Position numbers and translations under genes: made by a program. The notes beneath the pieces were generated by a model, which saw nothing but the letters and a program-made list of their open reading frames with translations, made no database searches and was not told the DNA's origin. A stretch of 64,000 bases of DNA from Aureococcus anophagefferens (lineage: Eukaryota; Sar; Pelagophyceae; Pelagomonadales; Pelagomonadaceae), in contig NW_008705562.1 of assembly GCF_000186865.1 (NCBI RefSeq), positions 1,095,192-1,159,191 of the forward strand. Reading direction: 5' to 3'. Below are positions 36,645-43,911 of this stretch, one piece after another; within the stretch, counting starts at the first letter, position 1; every line of letters begins with the position of its first letter.

Positions 36645-38210
36645 ATGATGGCCGTCATGCTCTCCGTCGCCCTGTGCGCCGTCGGAAGCGCGCTGCAGGC
36701 GGCGCCGCGCCAGCCGCGCGTCGCGACGCGGCTGCGCGCCGCCCAATGGGCCGACGAGCGCACGCGCGTCGTCTTCTACGGCGGCGACGGCGCGTCGCAC
36801 ACCTACGGCAGCGTCAGCCCGGCGCCGGAGCCGCAATGGTCCGAGGTCGCGCGGCAGCTCGCGCGGCGCGCCTGCGCCATGGACGAGGGCGTCGTCGCCG
36901 AGTCCGTGACGAACCCGGCGTGGAGCTCCTGCGTCCGCGCGGACGTGCTCGTCGGCCTCGGCGTCACGGACGCCGCGGCGGCGAAGGCGTTCATCGAGCG
37001 GACGCGGCCGACGTGCTTCGTGGCGGACGCGTCCTGCTCGGAGGCCGTGCGCGAGCTCGTCTTCGCCGGGGACTTTCGGCCGAGCGCGCCGAGCCCGCTC
37101 GCCGCGCTCCCGTGGACCAAGGCCGCGAGCTCGCGGCGGCTGCTCGCGTCGAGCGCGACGCTGCTCGGCCGGGGCTCGTCGGAGGACGCCCTGTTCGCGG
37201 CGCTCTTCCTCGTGCACGCTCTCATCCGCCCCGTGAAGATCGTCGCGTCCGACATCAACCCGAGCTGGGAGAAGGGGCCCGTGCGGAACGCGCTCGAGTT
37301 CAAGAAGATGGTCGACTGCTGCGGGCCCCAGATCTTCACGGCCCTCGGCGACCCCAAAACCAAGAGCGCCATCGACCTGCTCAACGCCGTCGACCTCCGG
37401 GACCAGGTCGGGTCCTACCGCGTCATCGTGTCGAACGAGACGCCCGAGCTCGAGGACTTCTCGCTGTGCATCCTCCAGCAGAACAACTGCTTCGGCTGCG
37501 ACGCGCCCATCCTGGAGACGCCCGTGACGGTGATGGAGGAGTGGCGCGGCGCCCCGCTGGACCAGAACGCCGCGGCCCAGATCTTCGTCGGCCACCTCGA
37601 CGACCCGGCCGCGTCGCCGGCGGGGGCCGCGAAGCCGTGGTCGTGGAAGATCGTCGTCGGCGCGAACCCGGCCTACGACGCCTTCCCCATGCAGCACCAG
37701 ATCTTTTACCCGGCGGCCAAGGGCGACGGCCTCTGGTACGACCCCGTCTTCTGCGTCGAGACGCTCGACGGCGAATTGGTGTGGACGAAGCGCCACTACC
37801 GCTGCGCGCCGCGCGCGTCCACGCCGGGCCTCTGGACGCTGACGACGCTGGACAACGGGGTGTTGAGCGAGGAGCACTGGACGACCGTCGACGCGGCCGA
37901 CGACCTGTCCTGGGCCGTGTTCCACTACACGGGCGCGGCGCGCGCCGCGGGCCAGTCGTACCAGGGCGCGCTGTTGTGTTCCGAGGACGGCGCCTGGCCC
38001 CGGGGCGCGGACCAGGCGCGCCTCTTCGCGGCCTTCGCGGAGTGCGGCCTCGAGCCCTGGGAGCTCTACGGCCACGGCGAGGACGCGAGCGTCATGTGGA
38101 GCCCCAAGTTCACGGACTGGGCCGACGCGAACCCGCCGCCCCTCGACCGCATCGGCGACATGACCGTGACGAAGTGGCGCAAGCTCGAGCGCGAGAAGGC
38201 GGGCGTGTAA
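36645..38210 (+). CDS. Violaxanthin de-epoxidase-related protein (VDR/VDL type), plastid
   Basis: A 521-residue protein. The leader MMAVMLSVALCAVGSALQA plus an Arg-rich stretch fits plastid import. The C-terminal 300 residues are the lipocalin-like VDE core: LEDFSLCILQQNNCFGCDAP, VMEEWRGAPLDQN, AAYDAFP-type QHQIFYP, GLWYDPVFCVETLDG, TLDNGVLSEEHWT, LSWAVFHYTGAARAAGQSY. The N-terminal domain (SEVARQLARRACAMDEGVVA ... SCVRADVLVGLGVT) is the extra region seen in VDE-related proteins. VDE/VDL/VDR enzymes act in xanthophyll de-epoxidation and fucoxanthin synthesis in stramenopiles; VDR's own substrate is unsettled. The assignment to VDR over VDL rests on the N-terminal domain and is moderate. Confidence 0.8.
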   Translation: MMAVMLSVALCAVGSALQAAPRQPRVATRLRAAQWADERTRVVFYGGDGASHTYGSVSPAPEPQWSEVARQLARRACAMDEGVVAESVTNPAWSSCVRADVLVGLGVTDAAAAKAFIERTRPTCFVADASCSEAVRELVFAGDFRPSAPSPLAALPWTKAASSRRLLASSATLLGRGSSEDALFAALFLVHALIRPVKIVASDINPSWEKGPVRNALEFKKMVDCCGPQIFTALGDPKTKSAIDLLNAVDLRDQVGSYRVIVSNETPELEDFSLCILQQNNCFGCDAPILETPVTVMEEWRGAPLDQNAAAQIFVGHLDDPAASPAGAAKPWSWKIVVGANPAYDAFPMQHQIFYPAAKGDGLWYDPVFCVETLDGELVWTKRHYRCAPRASTPGLWTLTTLDNGVLSEEHWTTVDAADDLSWAVFHYTGAARAAGQSYQGALLCSEDGAWPRGADQARLFAAFAECGLEPWELYGHGEDASVMWSPKFTDWADANPPPLDRIGDMTVTKWRKLEREKAGV

Positions 38211-38349
38211 CGTTGACTCTCTGAGCCGCTCGTTGAGGGGAAACTTGACTGCTTCTTACCTCTCCGCGCTCATGACATGCTCGTGCGATGACTCGGTGCG
38301 GTGTCTAGCTCAGACGCTGGCTGCAATTATTGCTGTCGACTGACGCGCC

Positions 38350-39387
38350 ATGGCGGCGCTCGCGGAGCGCAAAACGTCGTCGCGCTGCAGCGACGAATTG
38401 GACGCCCTCGCCGCCATCTACGGCGACGACGTCGCACTCACGGCCCGCGGCTTCACGGCGCATCTCGACGCCATCACGTTGACCGTTGTCCTGCCCGACG
38501 GCTACCCCGAGAGCGCGGCGCCCATCGCGACGATCGAGGCCGCCGGCCGCACGCGCGGCGTGCTCCGGGACGCGGAAAGAAGGCTGGCGGCGCACGTCTC
38601 GCTGGGCGAGGAGAGCGCGCTCGCGCTCCTGCAGGAGGTCGAGGCCTGCGTCGCCGCGGCCGCCGCGGCCGCCGCGCCGGTCGCCGCCGTCACCATAGAC
38701 GATTCCGAGACCTACGCGGTCGTCGGCATCGACCACATGAACGCGTTCGCGTCCTACGCGGCGTCCCTCGAGCGGCTCTCCGCGGCGAACGCGCTCCGCG
38801 GCGCGCTCTGGGCGACGCCCGCGCCGCGGCCGAACGCGCCGCAGCGGCGCGAGGGCGCCGTGCTCGTGCTCCAGGGCCGCGACGCGGGCGTGTCCGAGTT
38901 CCTGAAGGCGCTGCGGTCCGAGTCCGTCGACGTCGACGGCAAGGGCAAGCGCTGCAAGGAGCGGCGCGCCGTCGTCGAGCGCCGGTCGCCGCTGGCCGCC
39001 GGCGACGCGCGGCTCCGGGAGGCCTGGGCCGTCCGGAGCGGCGGCGGGCCGGAGCGTCTCGCGCGCTGCGTCAAGGGGGCGATTGAAGAGCCTTTGTTCC
39101 GCGACGACGGCCGCGGCGGCTGCGCGGTCGCGCTCAGAGCGCGGCCCGGGAAAAGCGCGACGTCCGCGACGGTCGAGGACGGGGTTTTGGTCGTCGACGT
39201 CGCCGCGGCCGCGCGCGACGGCGCGGCGAACGCGGAGATCCGCCGGTTTTTCGCGGCCGCTTTCGGCGCGACGCAGGCCGACGTGGCGCTCGTCGCGGGG
39301 GCCAAGGGCCGGGAGAAGGTGGTGAGGTGCGCGGGCGTGGGGGCGGCGGACGCGGAGGAGAGGCTGCGGCGGGTAATGGACGGCTAG
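38350..39387 (+). CDS. RWD - DUF1115-like - DUF167 three-domain protein
   Basis: A 345-residue protein. Residues 12-105 are an RWD domain (DELDALAAIYGDDV, LTVVLPDGYPESAAP). Residues about 125-210 resemble the DUF1115 region that follows RWD in RWDD2 proteins (IDHMNAFASYAAS ... ALLVLQGRD-like strands). Residues about 255-340 match the DUF167/YggU fold (VALRARPGKS, LVVDVAAAARDGAANAEIRR, GAKGREKVVRCAG). RWD domains mediate protein interactions (GCN2, E2-like fold); DUF167 is a small conserved domain of unknown activity. I do not know RWD-DUF167 as a common fusion. It is cytosolic by absence of any leader. Confidence 0.75.
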   Translation: MAALAERKTSSRCSDELDALAAIYGDDVALTARGFTAHLDAITLTVVLPDGYPESAAPIATIEAAGRTRGVLRDAERRLAAHVSLGEESALALLQEVEACVAAAAAAAAPVAAVTIDDSETYAVVGIDHMNAFASYAASLERLSAANALRGALWATPAPRPNAPQRREGAVLVLQGRDAGVSEFLKALRSESVDVDGKGKRCKERRAVVERRSPLAAGDARLREAWAVRSGGGPERLARCVKGAIEEPLFRDDGRGGCAVALRARPGKSATSATVEDGVLVVDVAAAARDGAANAEIRRFFAAAFGATQADVALVAGAKGREKVVRCAGVGAADAEERLRRVMDG

Positions 39388-39732
39388 ACTTCGGCCTCGA
39401 CGGTGCACGAAGTGGTGCACGTGGGCCCGCGCATGCCCGGGCAGCCCGGCACCGTGGTACAGGTGTTGACACGGCTGTGGACACGGCGAGGTGCGGTTGG
39501 GTAAGAGGCGCGGTGATCCCCCGTCGCCGCCGCGCCGCCGTCGCGAGTAGGGGGGGATGGTTGTTAGATGCGCGCGCGGCGGTCGGTGCACGAGGCCCCG
39601 ACGCGCGATCTGGGGGGGAGGCGACGAGGGTATGGGTCACAGCGTGGTGGTCGGGCCTCGCCGGCGGCGGCGCGCAGCCCCAATAAGGGGGCGCGACGAA
39701 CCGCCGCCGGAGGAGCCCGGCCGGCGGCCGGC
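39388..39732. other. Convergent intergenic region, nothing recognised
   Basis: 345 bp between two stop codons in convergent orientation. G-rich runs (GGGGGGG near 39550 and 39610) occur, but no ORF, RNA or repeat that I can support. It should carry both 3' ends. Confidence 0.3.
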
Positions 39733-41034
39733 TTAGCCCTGGGCCGCGGTCGCGCCGGCGACGATCTCGAGGATCTCCTGCGTGACGCCGGCCTGGCGGA
39801 TGCGGTTGTACGTCTGGGAGAGGGACTTCTTGAGGTCCTTGGCGTTGTCGGACGCCGACTGCATGGACTGCATGCGGCTCGCGAGCTCGGACGCGACGGA
39901 CTCCTGGAGCGAGCGGAGGATCTGGCCGTCGAGGTAGAGCGGGAGGATGCCGTTGAGGATGGCCACGGGGTCCTGCTCGAAGATCGTGTCCTTGGGGAAC
40001 TCCTTGGGCTCGGCGGCGCCGAGCGTCGTCGTCTCGACCTCGAAGTCGCCGTCCTTGGTCGACATCTCGAAGATCTCGTCGCCCTCCGTCTCGATGCCCG
40101 TGGCGGAGAGGGGGAGGATCGTGCGGATGGAGGGGCTGGACGCGATGAGGGACACGAACTTCGTGTAGATGAGCTCGACCTTGTCCGTCTCGCCGTCGAG
40201 GAAGTTGTTGAGCATCTCGCGGGAGACCTCCGACGCGAAGTCGGCGGACGGCACCTGGGGGCACGAGTAGGACGCCGGGAACTCCTCGCCGCGGCGGCGG
40301 AAGTAGCCCTCGACCTTGGTGCCCACGGGCACGATCTCGACCTCGATGCCCTGGGCCTCGAGCTCCTTCTTGCGCGCCTCCGTCTTCTTGATGATGTACG
40401 TGTTGTACGAGCCGCAGAGGCCGCGGTCGCCGGAGATGGCGAGCAGCGTCACCTTCTTCACCTCGCGGTTCTCGAGGAGGGGGAGGTCGAGCGGCTCCTT
40501 GCCGAGCCTAAGCAAATGCAGAGGTCAAGTTTCCCTGGAGGCGGTTCGAGGAGCGGGGCCCGGGGCGGGGCCCGATTTCTTCGTTCGCGCGCGGCGGATC
40601 GAGGCGCGCGGCGGCAGCTCGCCCCGCCCCGGCCCCGCCCCGCCCCTGGACTCGCGGGGCGGGGCGGGGCGGGGCTGTCCCCCGGGAGGGGGGCGCGCGG
40701 CGGGTCGGAGAATTCGGAGAATTGGGAAATATCCGGCGCCGGAGACGCGCTGCTCAATAAGACCGGAGAACACGGACTGGAGCGTCTCGGAGAAGGGCCG
40801 GGTCTGGAGGACGGCCTCCTGGGCGCGGCGCACCTTGGCGGCAGCGACGAGGCGCATGGCCTCCGTGATTTTTTGGGTGTTGCCGACCGTGGCGATGCGG
40901 TCGCGAAGCTCGCCGCCCTTGCCCATCTGAAGCGGCGCCGGCGCGGACACGCGCTGCACGGCGGCGGGGCCCGTCTTAGAGACGAACGCGGAGGCCCCGA
41001 AGAGGCATGCGAGAGCAACGATGAGGCGGGCCAT
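39733..41034 (-). CDS. atpC: Plastid ATP synthase gamma chain, one GC-AG intron
   Basis: Exon 1 41034-40751 and exon 2 40507-39733 give 352 residues. A signal/transit leader (RLIVALACLFGASAFVSK) precedes the conserved N-terminal helix (RIATVGNTQKITEAMRLVAA, KVRRAQEAVL). After the junction (GLIEQ/LGKEPLDLPLL) come VTLLAISGDRGLCGSYN and the C-terminal helix (YNRIRQAGVTQEILEIVAGA). The gamma subunit is the rotating shaft of CF1, which couples thylakoid proton flow to ATP synthesis. The intron 40508-40750 (243 bp, very G/C-rich with CCCCGCCCC runs) seems to use GC at its 5' end. The nearest in-frame GT would delete seven conserved-spacing residues. No 8-bp duplication flanks it. Confidence 0.9.
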
Positions 41035-41358
41035 GGCGGGTTACACTTACGTCGTCTCGGGTGCTGGAGCTGCTAGTGCGCGCAGATCTGCTCGCCGACG
41101 CCCACGTCACACTGGCCGGGGGTATTTCGCGACTTCACTCGTCCTTTACCGCTCCTCTAACGCCGGCTTCAAGGCAGCATTGAATCGGATCACCAGTTCG
41201 CCTGGCGCGTGATCTTTTCTGACTCAGAGTTCCGCCATCAGCGTAGCTCCCAGCTTCAATCACGAAGGCTTCCTGATGCGCTCCACGCAAGCACGAGTCC
41301 CACTGGCAGCTCCAGCCCCGCTCCCCCGAACGCGAAACGCACTACACTAAACCACCAG
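41035..41358. other. Intergenic region upstream of atpC
   Basis: 324 bp that hold the promoter and 5' leader of atpC (minus strand) and the 3' end of the RNase Z gene. No ORF or RNA gene is recognised. Confidence 0.3.
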
Positions 41359-42945
41359 TTACCGAGCCGTCGCCGTCCTCCTCGCGGGGGGCGCCTTGGC
41401 CGGCGCCCGCCGCACCGGGACCTTCGACTTCGCCGCCGTGGCCTTGGCGCGCTCCTTGCGGACCGCGTCGGCCACCGCCAACCGCTCCGCGTCGCCCTCG
41501 CGCCGCGCGGCCTCCTCGACGGTCTTGGCGTTCACGGGCAGCGTCAACAAATCCCAGGCCGCGATGACGTCCTCGTCGAAGCCCTGGCGCGCCGACGCCT
41601 CGATCTTGTCCATCGTCGAGATCGACGAGAGCGCGTTGTCGCCGCGGTACCGCGGCGAGAAGTGCGTCAGCGCGAGGCACTTCGCCGCCGCGAGGCTCGC
41701 GAATTTCGCGGCCATGGTCGGCGTGCTGTGGCCGTGGGCCGCCGTCGCCTCGGCGACCTCGGCGTCCGTCTTGTCCGCGTCCCAGGGTTCCAACCTTGCG
41801 TTCGTGGCCTCGTGGACGACGACGTCCGCGCCCCGCGGCGGCAGCAGCGGGAGCAGCGCCGACGCGTCCGCCGTGTCGCCGCAGATCACGACGACGCGCC
41901 CGGGCTTGTCCTCGCCCACGCACTCGGACCGCTTCAGCGCCGTGCCGTCCGGGAACGTGAACGTTTGGTCCCTGGCCATGTCCTTCAGTAGCCGAAAGAT
42001 GCGCTTCGGCTCCTTGACGCCCGCCTGTTTCAACGCCTCCGCGTTCCGCGCGAGGATGGGCTCGACCTTGGCCACGTCTAGCGTGCCCGCCTTGTCCGGC
42101 TCGACGCAGACGTAGCCGACGCACGGCACGGTGTGCCGCATGGGCGCGGCGCGGACCGCGAGCGCGCCCCGGGGCGCGAGGGTCCAGGCGCCGTCGGCGT
42201 CGGGGCGGATGTCCCGCCCGCCGCGCTGCTCCCCGAAGTTCTTGTCCGGGTCCGCGAGGAAGTTGCGCTCGAGCTGCGTCTCCGACTGCTTGAACGGCGG
42301 CGGCGGCGGCCGGAAGCCCGGCGGCGCGAGCAGCGGCACGCCCACGAGCTCGTGGACGACGTAGGGCGCCGCGACGCGCGCGTGCGTGAGCTTCAGCGAC
42401 GCCCGCAGGTAGAGCCGCAGGCCCTGGGGCCCGAAGACCTCGACGGGCGCGTCGCCCTTGACGCGGTTCTGCCCGATGAGGCACATGAGCCCCGGCAGGC
42501 CGAAGCTGTGGTCGCCGTGGAGGTGCGTGACGAAGATGGCGTCGACCTTGCCCGGGTGGACGAGGTGGCTCCGCTGGACCTGGATCTGCGACCCTTCGCC
42601 CGCGTCGAAGAGCCACGTCGTCCCGTCGTAGCGGAGCGACGTGCAGCTCACGCCCCGCGTGATCGACGGCACGCAGGACGCCGTCCCGAGGAACGTCACC
42701 TCCATGTCCGACGCGCCCAGCGCCGCCTCGCGCTCTCTCCGCTTCGCCGCGCCCAGGGCCACCGACGCCGCGTAGTCGAGGCCCGACTCCTCCTCCGGCG
42801 CGCCGGGCTCCTCGGGCGGCGGCATGCGCGCCGCCGCGCGCGCCGGCGGGACGCGGCGCCGGGCGCGGCGCGGCGCGGGCGTGCGTAGCAGCGCCGCCGT
42901 GGCGGCAAGGCACAGGAGCAATCGGCCCGCGGAAGACGAAGCCAT
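41359..42945 (-). CDS. tRNase Z (short form), organelle-targeted
   Basis: A 528-residue protein from the ATG at 42945, which opens a hydrophobic leader (GRLLLCLAATAALL) followed by an Arg-rich stretch. This suggests plastid or mitochondrial import. The metallo-beta-lactamase core has the zinc motif THLHGDHSFGL (about residue 140) and FDAGEGSQIQ before it, then GDTADAS, the HEAT-type VVHEATNARLE, and the final histidine loop LALTHFSPRYRGDN. This is the RNase Z order; the enzyme removes the tRNA 3' trailer. The linker between MRHTVP and GDT carries the long insert expected of eukaryotic enzymes. The C-terminus is a basic extension of about 80 residues. The start codon overlaps the 5' region of the U-box gene. 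Confidence 0.88.
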   Translation of the reverse strand: MASSSAGRLLLCLAATAALLRTPAPRRARRRVPPARAAARMPPPEEPGAPEEESGLDYAASVALGAAKRREREAALGASDMEVTFLGTASCVPSITRGVSCTSLRYDGTTWLFDAGEGSQIQVQRSHLVHPGKVDAIFVTHLHGDHSFGLPGLMCLIGQNRVKGDAPVEVFGPQGLRLYLRASLKLTHARVAAPYVVHELVGVPLLAPPGFRPPPPPFKQSETQLERNFLADPDKNFGEQRGGRDIRPDADGAWTLAPRGALAVRAAPMRHTVPCVGYVCVEPDKAGTLDVAKVEPILARNAEALKQAGVKEPKRIFRLLKDMARDQTFTFPDGTALKRSECVGEDKPGRVVVICGDTADASALLPLLPPRGADVVVHEATNARLEPWDADKTDAEVAEATAAHGHSTPTMAAKFASLAAAKCLALTHFSPRYRGDNALSSISTMDKIEASARQGFDEDVIAAWDLLTLPVNAKTVEEAARREGDAERLAVADAVRKERAKATAAKSKVPVRRAPAKAPPARRTATAR

Positions 42946-42995
42946 GTTGCCTGCCCCTCCACTCGTCAACATCAACAGTCGTCAACTTGCAGTGA

Positions 42996-43904
42996 TTTCA
43001 AAAGCGGAAACGTGCGCAGCCCAACAGCGGCGAGGGCGACGCGCCCCAAGCGAAGCGGGCGCGGCTCTGCGAGGAGGCCCTGGAGAAGCAGACCGCCGAG
43101 TACAAATGCCCAATCACGCGGGAATTGATGGACGACCCGGTCGTCGCCGCCGATGGCCGACTCTACGAGCGGAAGGAGCTCGAGACGTGGCTCGCGACGC
43201 ATACGACGTCGCCCGTCACCAACGAGCAGATGGCGCGCGGTCCACTCGTGTCCTGCCCGCCCGTGCGGAACGCCATCGAGGCGCTCGTCGCGTCCGGCAC
43301 GCTCGACGCCACCGACGAGGCATCGTGGCAGATGCGGCGGGGCGAGCTGCTCGACTCTCGAGGGGACTTTGCAGCCGCGGTGTTATGTTTTAAACGCGCC
43401 AGCGCGCTCGGGAGCCCCATGGGCAAGTACAAGATGGCAATGTCGCTCTTGCGCGAGGCGTCGGCCGACGGGTGTGCAGAGGCCAGCGATCGATTGGACC
43501 GAGTATCTCCAAGGTACCCGCAGTGGACCACGGAGAGCTTAGTCGGCCGATATTGGGGCACGGATGCCCCAATCGACAACCCAACACTCCGAGTCGAAAT
43601 TGGGGGTACGGGCCTCAACGTTGTCCATTGCGATATGTGGGAACGACCTCACAGTATCATGATGTTAGATAATGGCGAGATCGTTTTGAAAGGCGATGAA
43701 ATCAGTGACTTTTACCTCGACCAGGAGGAGAGTACCGAAACGCGACTGGTCTGGTATAGCGATGTTCCCCAACCTCATTGCATTTGGTGGATGAAGCTGA
43801 GTCCGGACGCACGGGACTCGTCGAGAATTGGGCGACAATTTGCGGCGACCGGGCATGCGGCAGACCTCTCTTGTCCTATTTTTATAAGCCGGCGCTCCAC
43901 TTAA
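42996..43904 (+). CDS. U-box domain protein, 5' end unresolved
   Basis: A U-box (YKCPITRELMDDPVVAADGR, LETWLATHTTSPVTNEQM) begins near 43090, upstream of the first in-frame ATG at 43125. The frame is open from 42996 with no ATG, so a small upstream exon or a non-ATG start is needed. After the U-box a TPR/Sel1-like segment (RGDFAAAVLCFKRASALGS) and a C-terminal region (SLVGRYWGTDAPIDNPTLRV, IMMLDNGEIVLKGDEISDF) follow. U-boxes are E2-binding ubiquitin ligase modules. The second half is much lower in GC than its neighbours, which may mark recent acquisition or relaxed constraint. Confidence 0.6.
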   Translation, partial: FQKRKRAQPNSGEGDAPQAKRARLCEEALEKQTAEYKCPITRELMDDPVVAADGRLYERKELETWLATHTTSPVTNEQMARGPLVSCPPVRNAIEALVASGTLDATDEASWQMRRGELLDSRGDFAAAVLCFKRASALGSPMGKYKMAMSLLREASADGCAEASDRLDRVSPRYPQWTTESLVGRYWGTDAPIDNPTLRVEIGGTGLNVVHCDMWERPHSIMMLDNGEIVLKGDEISDFYLDQEESTETRLVWYSDVPQPHCIWWMKLSPDARDSSRIGRQFAATGHAADLSCPIFISRRST

Positions 43905-43911
43905 ACGAGGC

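Noticed and set aside
40540..40700. CCCCGCCCC/GGGGCGGGG blocks as a regulatory or G-quadruplex island
   Set aside because: They lie wholly inside the inferred atpC intron; folding is possible but a regulatory role has no sequence support.
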